Positions 31,856 to 42,284 of a stretch of DNA of 64,000 nucleotides are shown in pieces (the stretch's first letter is position 1; every line of letters begins with the position of its first letter). This DNA is from Blattamonas nauphoetae. Its lineage: Eukaryota > Preaxostyla > Oxymonadida. Location of the stretch: assembly GCA_033064195.1 (NCBI GenBank), contig JARBJD010000060.1, positions 124,001 through 188,000 of the forward strand, read 5' to 3'. Made by a program: the position numbers and the translations under genes. The notes beneath the pieces were generated by a model, which was not told where the DNA came from, searched no databases, and worked only from the letters and a program-made list of their open reading frames with translations.

Positions 31856-32710
31856 ATGAACAAATCAAATATGTCTCTAACAGCCTATGTGAATGCAAAA
31901 TTAAGTGAAGCATCTAGTAGGAATGTTTCTCATGAAGTGCAATCTCAGATTCATCCAGACCTCAATTTCAATCGCAATAGTGTTAATGTCCTTGTTGGAA
32001 ATAGAGGAAGTGGAAAAACATTCAATGCTCTTCGAGAGGTTGCCAAACTCCAAAATGTTCAGGTTAGGAATGAACTGTTTCACTTATTTGTCTTCGTAAC
32101 TGATAAGAACATTGATCCAACCTTCGATAAATTCAAACCAATATTGAACGTTCCGTATGTGAAAGTCAAATACGATGAAGCACTACCATTTCTGTTGGAA
32201 TTGTCTCAGTCTAAAGCTGCTTATGAAGAGATTATTGACAATCAGTGGCAAAACAAGATTACAGATGAATGCCGAGATGAACTGTTTGAGTCACTGTACA
32301 TCGATGATTTCTCAGTGAAGAATCTCCAAACGATTATCCTTCTAGATGACTGTCGTAGAATACTTGGAGAACGAAGAACATCCAAAAATAGAATGACAAT
32401 AATGGATTTATTACTTGAGAATCGACAACCAAAATTCACATTCTTTCTGACGATGCATGAGCTCTTCAGTTTGTCAGCAGATATGAAGTCAAACATTGAT
32501 TCAATGTGGATCTTTGGAGGATTCAATAGAGAACGAATCAGCAGAGTGTATCCTCAGTTGAACTCACCAATTGATATGACACAATTCTGGAATGTCTACC
32601 AACGAAAACAAAAGTGTGAAGCAATCATTCTTCGATACAATACCGATGGAGTCATACTTAATGAAATAAACAAAGATGGACTAATCAGAAGGGTCAGAGA
32701 GCTCTTGTAG
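31856..32710 (+). CDS. Polinton packaging ATPase (right arm)
   Basis: 284 codons with the same Walker A (VGNRGSGKTF) and Walker B-like strand as the left copy; about eight residues differ. Its 3' end overlaps the convergent 128-aa gene. Confidence 0.85.
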   Translation: MNKSNMSLTAYVNAKLSEASSRNVSHEVQSQIHPDLNFNRNSVNVLVGNRGSGKTFNALREVAKLQNVQVRNELFHLFVFVTDKNIDPTFDKFKPILNVPYVKVKYDEALPFLLELSQSKAAYEEIIDNQWQNKITDECRDELFESLYIDDFSVKNLQTIILLDDCRRILGERRTSKNRMTIMDLLLENRQPKFTFFLTMHELFSLSADMKSNIDSMWIFGGFNRERISRVYPQLNSPIDMTQFWNVYQRKQKCEAIILRYNTDGVILNEINKDGLIRRVRELL

Positions 32711-33067
32711 AAGATTCCCAATTGTCTCGTCAAGACTTCGAAGCCTCATGCTGAGAGTATCTGTCAATGTTCGAATTGATTCCTCAATGTCTGATAATCT
32801 TTGATCAATCGATAATGAATTAGAACCATACGAACTATCAATACTAACCTTCCTAAGTGCTATCTCACCTCTAATTTTTGTTAGACGATATCCATCAATG
32901 TGAATCATCCAATTGAGTTTCTGAGTGGTGTATTCGTTCAGTTCTTTTCTGTTCTTTTCCAAAAATCTCTGAAAGTCATAGATGGTTTCAAAACATTTCT
33001 GTTCAGGATCAAATGGTTCTAAAATCTTTAGTGGTTTTCCAAAAGTTTCAAAATCGTTTCGGGTCAT
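32681..33067 (-). CDS. Polinton small helical protein (right arm)
   Basis: 128 codons, counterpart of 22005-22391. It differs at about eight residues, clearly more than the genes nearer the centre. No family recognised. Confidence 0.6.
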   Translation of the reverse strand: MTRNDFETFGKPLKILEPFDPEQKCFETIYDFQRFLEKNRKELNEYTTQKLNWMIHIDGYRLTKIRGEIALRKVSIDSSYGSNSLSIDQRLSDIEESIRTLTDTLSMRLRSLDETIGNLLQELSDPSD

Positions 33068-33104
33068 TTTAGAAGAAATAAAAATATTTGAAACATTATT
33101 AAAC

Positions 33105-35051
33105 TTACACCAAATTAAATTCAGTAATGAACTCTGGAGTTAAATCGTCAATTGAGTCTGCATGAAACTTTGTGTGTTGGATTGGAACATTTACTACCTT
33201 AGATAGACATGTTAGTCCGTTCAATAGTGTAGCTACAACATTTCCGTGTTTATATTCGATGAATTGTCCAACAAATTGAAATTGTCTCCGCTTCTTCTGA
33301 AACTTGGCAACTGTCTTGTTCAAGTCTAGATGAATCAACAATATGTTTCCTGGTTTGTATTTCCATAACATCTGAGTTGTCTGTTGTCGTTGGATGTTCT
33401 TTAATTGTTCTTCACAACTGGAGATGTACAAAGCTTCAATCTCTCTATTGTTTTGTGCCTGCTGTGGAGTGAACTTGTTCCAGTACGCTAGATGAGGAGT
33501 TATGTTGAAGTATTCCACCATCTGATTCATCAGTGAATGATTTGCCATTTGAGTTGCATTGTCTTGGAATCCATCTCTGATTGTTCTGATCACTCGATCG
33601 ACAATTCTGTTGTGATTTGTGAAAGGTGAGCTTGTGAAATAAGTGCTGACTTTCTGTTGCTCAAAATACTTTTGTGCTTCAATACTAGTCCATGCAGCTT
33701 CTCCATCACCTCGAATGTTATTCACATGTACGCCACGATGATTTATCAGATCGTTGATAGCAGTCTTGACTTTGCTCCATGATTTATCCAGAACTGGAAT
33801 CACAAATAAGTATTTGGTGTTAATGTTAATTGCGAAGAGATATATCTGAAGTACTGTTTTTGACGTTGGTGATTGGATGAATACAAGATCAATTTCCCAT
33901 GATCCAAACTTGGGAGAAAAGTAAGGTCTGTCACATTTCTGAGGAATCTTTTTGTCTGATGTCTGGTGTGGATCTCCAGTGATGTCTTTTGACATGAATT
34001 GCATCTTTGATCGAAATGGATATTGGATTGTCTCTATCGGAGTAGGAATCATGAGTGATCCATTAGTGATTGCTTCACGTTTCTTTCCTCTCAGTGTTGT
34101 TTGTTTTGAATTGGCGAGACTCCATCTATGAACATATTCCTCGTACCAATCTTGAAATGATGTTCCACCAAATGGGATTTGTTTCGGATGAGCAAGAATG
34201 AAATCAGTTTCGTCACTACCAATACTTCTGCTAATGTGAGACAGAACAAACATGTCTCGGTTCATCTTCTTTGTCTCCACAATCTTATTAGTGATGAATT
34301 GTTCCATGCGTTGTTGATTATCCATAATTGAATTCTCTGCTTTGATTTGTTCTTCTTCCGAATTGTCTTTTTGTTGATAGTCGAATAGTCCTTTCATTTG
34401 TTCCAACATTTCTAGTACTTGCCTTGTGGTTGGTTCAGTACGGACAACCTCTGAAGGATTTCTGGAAATAATGTCTGGCACTTGTGATATAGTCAGAAAT
34501 AGATCTTCATTGTATCGTCTCTCCCTTGCTGGAAATTCATGATGTGAATGACTTTGTTTTAAATGTCTCTTCTTTCCAACTCTGATTGTTGACGAAAGTG
34601 TTGAACTTGTCTTGCTAAAGACTTCGAGCCCTCCTAGGGGGAGAGTTAAAGGTTGCATTGGTGTTTCTATCGGAACTGTGACTGGAATGAAAGATTGTCC
34701 AAAGTGAATATCTTGTGCTTCGTAATTATATGTTTGATATGCTTTATATGCTTGTTCAGCTCTGGAGTCACTTGTTGTTTGTCCTAGGAATTGCTTTACA
34801 AATTGTTGGACTACCTTTCGTCCTGAATAAGTAGATAGATCAGGAGGTAATTCACCATTCAACCAATCATTAAAATATGTGTTATCATTAGCATCGTATT
34901 CTCCATGTGAATCATTGACAATATAGACTGGCAAAATGTTTGTTGAACTCCATTTGATTTCAAAAATTTTGGTTGGAGAGTGTTTTGTACTCTGAAGTAA
35001 TCTATTTACGAGTGTATCGATCTGCTGTTGATTCAATTGTCGAGTGTTCAT
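33105..35051 (-). CDS. Polinton integrase (right arm)
   Basis: 648 codons, with the same rve core blocks as the left copy (FGSWEIDLVFIQSP, NNIRGDGEAAW). It is 12 codons longer because of an in-frame double-hairpin module at 34609-34643. The frame is open. Confidence 0.88.
   Translation of the reverse strand: MNTRQLNQQQIDTLVNRLLQSTKHSPTKIFEIKWSSTNILPVYIVNDSHGEYDANDNTYFNDWLNGELPPDLSTYSGRKVVQQFVKQFLGQTTSDSRAEQAYKAYQTYNYEAQDIHFGQSFIPVTVPIETPMQPLTLPLGGLEVFSKTSSTLSSTIRVGKKRHLKQSHSHHEFPARERRYNEDLFLTISQVPDIISRNPSEVVRTEPTTRQVLEMLEQMKGLFDYQQKDNSEEEQIKAENSIMDNQQRMEQFITNKIVETKKMNRDMFVLSHISRSIGSDETDFILAHPKQIPFGGTSFQDWYEEYVHRWSLANSKQTTLRGKKREAITNGSLMIPTPIETIQYPFRSKMQFMSKDITGDPHQTSDKKIPQKCDRPYFSPKFGSWEIDLVFIQSPTSKTVLQIYLFAININTKYLFVIPVLDKSWSKVKTAINDLINHRGVHVNNIRGDGEAAWTSIEAQKYFEQQKVSTYFTSSPFTNHNRIVDRVIRTIRDGFQDNATQMANHSLMNQMVEYFNITPHLAYWNKFTPQQAQNNREIEALYISSCEEQLKNIQRQQTTQMLWKYKPGNILLIHLDLNKTVAKFQKKRRQFQFVGQFIEYKHGNVVATLLNGLTCLSKVVNVPIQHTKFHADSIDDLTPEFITEFNLV
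34609..34643 (+). repeat. Double-hairpin module inside integrase (right arm only)
   Basis: Stem-loop GTCTT-GCTA-AAGAC, linker TTCGAG, then CCCTC-CTA-GGGGG. The left-arm integrase lacks it. The layout matches the non-coding module at 15355-15387 (GTCTC-GAA-GAGAC, TTCGAAC, CTCAC-AAG-GTGAG). Confidence 0.75.
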
Positions 35052-35074
35052 TTATACAAAAATAAAGTTTGATA

Positions 35075-38000
35075 TTATTCTATTTGATAATCAGTTGCTT
35101 TCAGTCCATGAATGAATGGAGGACACGATTCATTTTCCAGTACGATTGCCTTAAGATGAATTCCACTGAGACTGAGTTTCTGCTGTTGTATTTTAGCGAT
35201 CTCAAATCCATTAGTGTTGTCTTCGCTGATGATTCTTTTCGTCTGGAAGTTCAATGTTGTAGTCACAGTTTTCTCTCCATTAAGACACTTCACATAGTCG
35301 TCACTTGTGATATTTGTTTTCTTCAATGACACTCCTTTGATTTTGCATTTCTCATCGAGAGAGTAACACTTGGGTGCAAGACAGATCATCTGTTCACCCT
35401 CCTTCTCAATTGCTAATCCCAACAGCTTCTTCTCATCATCAACTCCTTTTTCAGGATTGGGAAACCATTCGTATTTGTGTGCATCATAGAAATCCTTGTC
35501 AGCAATCACGTGTTCAAACTGTTGATGGATTCCAGCATTCGGATCTCCACTAATTGCCCAGTATGCAGAGTCAGTATCTCCTTCACAGAAATGGATCTTG
35601 TTCATGTCTAGGCATTTGTACATGAAGTTATAAATGAAATTCAGATACCAGAACTTGGCATTGTCGAGTGTGAATACTGCTTCTTGCAGACATGTCTTGC
35701 ATGATGCTTTCTCTCTGTCTTCAATCACAATGTAGTTGTCCTCATTGATCTCTCTAGTTGCCACAAATCCCTTCATCATTTGCTTCAAGTATGTTCTCTT
35801 CTCATTGCAGATTGTGATCGAGTTGTACTTCTCAGTGTTCATTCCATCGTATCCAGAACTTCCATTCAAGTTGGTCTTACAGAATTGTTCCTTTCCCTTG
35901 TTTCCAACCTTCATTGCTTCAATTCGATCATTCATGAATGAGGTCACAAATGGTTCAAATCCAGCGTGTCTGGAGAATACCATCACACTCTTGATGTCAT
36001 CAATAATGAAGTGGCAATAGTCGATGAGGAACCACAGATAGTATGTCGAAAAGAACATATACTGATCGTGTGTGCTCAAGAGTTGAGTGAGCTTCCGTTG
36101 TTTGTCATCAGTCTTCAATCCATGTTTCTTCATCAACGAATATGTCTTCTCTCCAATGTTTTCTTCTGTCGTATTGACAATGATGTTTCTGAAGATTGGT
36201 GGGAAGTTAATGAAATCATTAATATGCTTCTCATCGATGTGTCCTTTCAGTTCTGCAACGAACAGTGTCTTCTGATTCTTGTCTTCGATTATCTTGCGAC
36301 ATTCTTTATCTCCTGTTGCTGTGTACAAACATCTTCCTGGCATGTACATTCTGTGTTTCGTGTATGGATTGTTCTTGTTCTTGATCGATGAGAAAGCACT
36401 TGGGTAGAGAGAATTAAAATCAACACCACAGACATGAGTCATAATATGTTCTGTATCTATTGATTTGACTTTTCCGTCTTCGTAAGTGAAGTGATTGATT
36501 GGAGTCACGTCTTTGATATTCTGTCGGTGTTGAACATTAGACAATCCACCAGTCACTGCTGCTCTCAGTTTGTGATATGTTTGCTCATGTGTCAGATTCA
36601 TAGGTAATGATTTCCAGATGCAATACTTCTTCAATTGAATTCTCAATCGAGTGAGATGTTCATCTTTGTCTGACTTGTAAGCGTTGCAGTAGTCACAGCA
36701 GATCTTCACATTCTCTTTTGAATGTCCTTTCGAATTGTCGATTCTATCCAACGTTGGTCTGACTGCTTGAGAGAAGTGACTCTTGCAGATGTAGCAAACT
36801 CTCTTGCACTTTTGTTCAAACCATTCATAATCAGCTTCTGTAACGTTTTTGTCTGTATTGCGATGTGCTTTCATGTCTTGATACCTATATCCTTCAACTT
36901 TATGTTTCCAATATTGTCTGGTGATTTTGATTGGTCCAGACTGGTCACATTCATTATAATCCTCATCTATATCAAAGTCCTTGTAAGCACAGGCATACTT
37001 GATTGCAGATGCGTTTGCTGACAGTGAGAGATTGTGCAACATATCCACTTTGTACTGGAAGTTCAGATCAATGAGATTGTCTAGTGGCGCAATCATGCAT
37101 TCGACATCTCTTATGTTGTAGAATTTGAGGTATTCCCAACGGTTCTTGAATCCTTGCTTGTTCCAATCATCAAGATATAATTGATAATCACTGTCGGACA
37201 TTTCACTGTTGTTGAGACTGGAATAGAATTCATATTTGGAGAAAGGTTCTTGTTTGCTCAGTACTGTGTCGTAGTCAGATGAATCAAATGATTCGTAAGC
37301 AAAGAACGATTTCTGAAGAGTAGTGTTTCCTCCAAAAGCCTTTACTGCATTATCCAAAGTCATTGGTCCAGTGTATGACATCATATCAATGAACCAAAGA
37401 ACCTGTTGTGTCTTCTCGTGTCTGATCAATACTTGCTTATACTTCGTTGTGGATCCAAGGAAGCTCACCACTTTCCAGTCCTGATCAACCAGATCACGAA
37501 AGATAAGATTGATGTCAAATCTGGAGCTATTGAATCCAATGACACTGACTTCATTCTGTGAGGGAATTTCTGGGTCATCATAGTAGTTGTCCTCTCGAAC
37601 TGTTTCTGCATATTTGAAGAGTTCTCTTATCCACTGCTTCACAAAGTCTTTTCCATCTCGAAGATCAAAGTATATTAACTTCACTCCTGATTTTGTTTTG
37701 ATTGCTGATGCAACAGAGAGAGGCTTCAAGTGTGAGATTAATTGTGTGTTGTCATCAGAGAATAAGTTGTCAAGAATGAGATCTTCCATTGTTTCGAAAT
37801 CGTAGGTGATGTAGAATTGCGTTGGTTTGAACTCGTTTTGTCTCTTGTGTGCCATCAGAAATTCAAATGTTCGATTGTTGAGGATATGTGGAACGTATGG
37901 TCTTGGTGTTCGATCGAGTTGGATCTTCTTCACATGTTTTCCATCAAGTTCCTTACACTCAGCAATATGTTTCTCATAGTCTCTGCTGTAGTTTGTATTC

Positions 38001-39470
38001 TTCACTTGGAATCCTCTTGATTGACAATATGGACAGAGTTTATATCCAGTGAGTTTTTCAGGATCAGCAATGAACATCACATGAACCATCGTTGCGGTTA
38101 GTGGGACCATGAGAATAGGAACAACCAGAGCATCATCATTTTCGTTAACGTATGATTGACTGAGGAAGTACTTTTTATTATCCTCATCGTATTCATAAAT
38201 GTGTACTGTGATATTTAGGATCTTCATTGTTTCTTCCATGTCAGATGCAATATCAAATCCAGGATAGTTTTTCAAGTGTTCAGTTAATTGTTTTTGAGTG
38301 GGATTGATAAGATTCTTGCATTTGGCGAACAGTCTATGAGCTTCAGCATTTCTAGTACACAGTGGTATTTTATGCTCTGGTGTATCTGGAAGTGTTTTGT
38401 GAGAAACAGCTTGAAAGAAACAGATATTGTATGGAGAATCAACGTATTTAATATTGTGTGTCTTCATGTGGATGGTGAGTAAAGCATTTGCTTTTCCTGC
38501 AACTGGAAATCTGTAAACAGCAACCAAAAGAGAATGGAAAGCAATGAACATTGACTTGGTATCCATCAGTGTTCTCTCTTGTGATTCCTTGATCAGATTG
38601 ATTGCATATTTCGAATACTCAGCGACATCTGCCTCATGACGAATTACTGTTGGGAAACTCTTTGATGAGTTCTCCAATTCTGGTCTGAAGTCGTTGTATG
38701 TAGTCTCATTACCATCTTTTCTCTCAACGATCTTTCCAAAGTCAATACTGATCTTGAATGGATGATCCTTCTCTTTTTTCATACACTGACTTTATGAATG
38801 TGGTAATTTCCTCAACGTTCTTCAGATGATTGTGGAAGTACAACTGATATGGTTTTCCATTGGTAGTTTCTTTTTCGATCTCATTCTTTTTGAACTTTCT
38901 TCGTGCGCTCTGTAAACACGAATTGAATGCATTTTTGTTTCGTGGTTCAGCAAGTAAGATACATTCGTTAAAACCATTGAATGACTTCACTTCCTTTGAT
39001 TCCATTCGTTCGTTTTTCTTTTGAATGATCAACAGATTCTTCATCCAATGATCCATTAGCTTCTCTTCAATTGACTTTAGTTTTCTTGTGATCTTGAACG
39101 CTTGTCTTCTCAGTTCAGTTTCGTTAATTCTTGGATGAGCTTTCATATCGATGATGATGATATTGTGATCCTCTTCATTCATCATTGCGTTGTTGTTCTG
39201 TTCATTCTGTTTGTGAATCGCTTGTTGTTCAATTTGTTGTATGTAACTCTCGATATCACTATCACCAATATGTTTTGTTGGTCCTTCGAAGTGAACTTCT
39301 GGATTCTTGAGCATTGACAGGAGATATGATCTTTGATGTTTGTAGTTTTTACTCTCGGGATTATAGTGTCGATCATATCCATGTTTATCCTTGAAGTCAA
39401 ACGTGGTGTTCGGAAATAGTTGTTTAATTTTGGTGATGTAATTTAGTACAACTTTTAGAGGAGATTCCAT
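35075..39470 (-). pseudogene. Polinton PolB, broken right copy
   Basis: Right-arm polymerase, recognisable over its whole length with the same exonuclease, HNH-like and palm motifs as the left copy. It carries about one break. It lacks the 42-nt double-hairpin stretch of the left copy. Confidence 0.88.
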
Positions 39471-40301
39471 TTTAGTCGAATTAAAAAATCCAAAAATAAA
39501 AAAAGTTAAGTGATTATTCTTGATGAGCTCCAAAACTGTACAAATTTTTATTTCTCCAAGTTTTTTTCTGAAGACATAATTGTGACTTTACTTATGTTGA
39601 CATTGATGAAAAACAAAAATATGTGAAGTTTAGTTCCATTTTTCGTTCGTGTAAGTTTCCATAAGACTCTCACCTTGAGGTTCGAAGTCTCTTCGAGACA
39701 ACCCGATACTCCTTTGGGGATCATTCTATCGTGATCCTACTTAATGACTAACACTGGCGAAGTCCTTGAAGGAATAAGCATTGGGTGGGCATGATTTACG
39801 GTCACATCTAAGTGAAGCCAACATGAACCCCGGAGCCAAACTCGAAAGTTCGACCGTCTCCAACACAACCTCCAAGTAGTTCTACGCATTAATCACAAGG
39901 GCACCATTTTGCCTGAGCATCAAGGGAAATTACGTCGAGGTCTCACACTTGAACATTTTGGACCTACTCTTCATATGCGAAATAAAAAATCCGAAAAAAA
40001 ATAAATCGGCCTTAATTTTGAAAATTCCCATAAGTCCAGATAATGTTGTCAGATCACTCTAGAAACATGATAAATGAACTTGCCGTATCGATATTGACCT
40101 TGCTGGTACAATTTTGGGTGGTCACAAAAATAAAGGTCAATTTTAAAAATTTTTTTTATTCTCTATGGAGTTACTTCATCAAGTGGTGGACTTTTCAAAA
40201 TGAAAATCAAATTTTGACCCATTGACACCCGTTGACACAGTGACACGAGCATAGTCATTAGTCCGGAATAATCAATGAGTAGAAAAATAATCTATTCGTC
40301 A
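39471..40301 (-). promoter_or_regulatory. Right-arm copy of the Polinton structured non-coding region
   Basis: Counterpart of 14756-15584. It keeps the GC-richer island and most stem-loops. At 39837-39852 it has a different stem (CAAACT-CGAA-AGTTCG) exactly where the left arm has GGATTT-TAT-AAATCC. A second block near 40215-40262 is also unrelated between the arms although flanked by matching sequence. Confidence 0.5.
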
Positions 40302-40918
40302 TTATTCATTTGGAGAATCATCGATGGAGTTCTTCTCTGTCTTTCCTCTCAAGTGAGGTTTTCTCTTTGCTCTGAACCATTCGTCAAGTCTCGCTTTGTA
40401 TACTTTATCATCACCAATCACTCGATAGTGAAAAGGAATGTGTACTTTCTTGTACTCATCAATGAGTTCACAATTATGCTTTCTCAGTTCGTTTTCAACA
40501 AAGATTGAGTGTAATGCTTACGCTTCATCTTGTGTGTTCTGACTCCTTTCATCCATTGTGATGGTTTGATTCTCCATTCAACTCCTTCATGAAGATATTT
40601 CACTACTGACTCTGATGTTTTGTATTCACCAACGAGTTCACAATTCTCACTGTGTAGTGACTCAATGAATTTTTCTTTATTGCAACAGTTATCGAATCTG
40701 TGATACATGTTTGGATTCAGATGTGGTCTTGCTCCTTTGATGAAAGCAGGAATGTAAACTCGATAAATCTCATCAGGTTTATCTTCACTTGCGTAATCGA
40801 AAGTACCATGTGCCAAATATGAGGTTCCAGAACGATTCAGAACTGGTTCGGTGATTAGTATTAATTTTTCATTCTTTAGAGTCTCGTTAAGTTTGTTTGG
40901 TGTAAGCTGATTCGTCAT
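40302..40918 (-). pseudogene. Polinton 205-aa repeat protein, broken right copy
   Basis: Counterpart of 14138-14755, with the same two CEL..EY repeats. About one break. Confidence 0.6.
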
Positions 40919-41235
40919 TTAATACAAAATAAAATAATCAGATAATAAAAAAATTAACGTTTGTTTTGTCAATGAATGAAAAAAACCCTTTAGATTTAAG
41001 TGCACTAAATGAGGTCTCTTTTTTGACTAAATAATTGAATTAGAACCCAAAAAAAGGTATCCACCAAAATGCAAGAAAACAAGTATTATCCGGCATTTCG
41101 GTATCATAGCTGATTGTACTTTAAAAATAAGACTCTGTTCAATCGGAATTGAGAATCACTATTCAGTTCCCAGTATTATAATTCCCGGACTAATAGCAAT
41201 CCTTGGAGATATAGATATTCTTCTTCTATACTACT
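40919..41235 (-). repeat. Right outer terminal repeat/leader of Polinton
   Basis: Inverted counterpart of 13823-14137. It ends with the reverse complement of AGTAGTAT at 41228-41235. The six bases beyond it (CCGGTT) do not match the six before the left end (GACAAG). Confidence 0.8.
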
Positions 41236-41351
41236 CCGGTTTTAGAAAAAGTTCGGATGAATCACATGGGTAAAGTTTAGCGACTCTTCGCCTCACACAA
41301 ATTTTGGTTGATGATCTCTGGAAAGCAGCTGAGACAATCTCTGGAGGGTTT

Positions 41352-41958
41352 TCAGAGGAGTTGATCAAGTGTCTTCTCATCATCGTCATCAATAGTGTGA
41401 ACAGTATCTTCTTCTCCATCTAATATCTGTTCAATAGCTGAGTTTTGAATCATCAAAAAGAATGAATATGCAAACCTCTCGGTTTTGTGCTGTCCTCACT
41501 TGAAGATGTCGACATATTCCACGAAAAGGAGTAGAACAGGGCAATATCCAATTGGGAGGGAGAGTTGTCTGTATTGGTGGGGGCGGGAGATGCTTGGTGT
41601 GTGTAAAAGTTTCTTGTTTAAGATAGATTTCAGCTGTTCTTTTCTGCTTTGGCGAAGCACCAAGTCTGTCCTCATCTTCATCGTCGTACACTGGTTGGAT
41701 GCAGTAGTTGAGGCGGTATATCTGCTGCTGCAGAGGTTCTCCAGCCTCCTCAAAGATCAGCTCAAGGCCTGTCTTGATGGTGTCCAAAACATTTTGAATT
41801 GTTGCAAATTTCATTCTTCGTCGTCGGCATTCGGTTGAAAGTTGGGAATTATTCAGTAGACATGGAAGACGAGTTCTGATCATCGTTGTTATGGCTTCAT
41901 GCGTCAATGTGTTGTCACTCACCAAGTTTTTTTGTTTTCTCATTGTTTTTTGATTCAA
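41352..41958 (-). CDS. Unrecognised acidic host gene, multi-exon
   Basis: Minus-strand coding pieces: MKFATIQNVLDTIKTGLELI and CIQPVYDDEDEDRLGASPKQ in the 41958-41431 frame, and a 3' part reading MSTSSSEDSTKPR joined by a 39-nt intron (GTTTGC...CTCAG, about 41478-41440) to AIEQILDGEEDTVHTIDDDD and a TGA at 41354-41352. The intron has the same GTTTGC donor as DPH5 intron 1 and joins in phase. How the upstream frame connects to the MSTSSS frame is not settled, so another small intron is likely near 41600-41510. The product is acidic with a Pro-rich middle. No family recognised. It ends 117 bp outside the Polinton terminus. Confidence 0.5.
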
Positions 41959-42056
41959 CTCTCATCAATTCAGATTTGTCTCCAAAACTCTGTCTTGAAA
42001 GTCTCACAGTTCACTCTCGAAACATACCGACTTCTACCATCATGGTGACTAGGTGA

Positions 42057-42284
42057 ATGATGAGATTGAATCGAGCAATCGACTCAAATGAAATAAAACA
42101 GACAGTCATGAACATGGAATTGAATGTAAGTACTTGGCAAACTGTTCCTCCTCTCATACATTTCTCCCTCTCTACTCTTCCTTTGCAGGTTCCCTATATC
42201 GTTCAATTTGAGGATCACACCTTGATCCGCCTTTCGAGACCACTCTCCACAAATAGGCCAATTCATGTTATAGCCAGCCAATAA
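42057..42284 (+). CDS. Small two-exon gene (54 aa), unknown
   Basis: Exon 1 (42057-42125, MMRLNRAIDSNEIKQTV...) ends at a GTAAGT donor and joins exon 2 (42189-42284) in phase to give VPYIVQFEDHTLIRLSRPLS and a TAA stop; the total divides by three. The intron (42126-42188) has a T/C-rich tract and TTTGCAG. It is divergent from the gene above, with only about 100 bp between them. No family recognised, but the splice signals are among the best in the window. Confidence 0.55.
   Translation: MMRLNRAIDSNEIKQTVMNMELNVSTWQTVPPLIHFSLSTLPLQVPYIVQFEDHTLIRLSRPLSTNRPIHVIASQ

Larger units (their letters stand above)
13823..41235. mobile_element. Pair of Polinton/Maverick elements as one 27.4-kb inverted structure (fossil)
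   Basis: Two Polinton copies lie tail to tail. The left arm (13823 to about 27062, + orientation) and right arm (about 28007 to 41235, - orientation) match gene for gene. They carry a 205-aa repeat protein, protein-primed PolB, retroviral-type integrase, a coiled small protein, packaging ATPase on the opposite strand, two unknown proteins, two MAPG small proteins and the major capsid protein. The outer ends are identical inverted termini starting AGTAGTATAGAAG, as expected for 5'-AG Polinton ends. No such terminus is found at the centre, and no shared 6-bp target duplication flanks the outer ends. Both copies are broken: roughly three damaged genes on the left and about two on the right, plus right-arm truncation in the capsid gene at the junction. 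Most arm proteins differ by only 0-6 %, so the copies look fairly young. Confidence 0.9.

Noticed and set aside
13823-41235. Two independent complete Polintons side by side
   Set aside because: Neither arm has an inner terminus, and the right arm ends within the capsid gene.
41231-41419. Host gene whose stop codon is made by the Polinton terminus
   Set aside because: A different frame with a phase-consistent intron gives a better C terminus and stops at 41352, outside the element.
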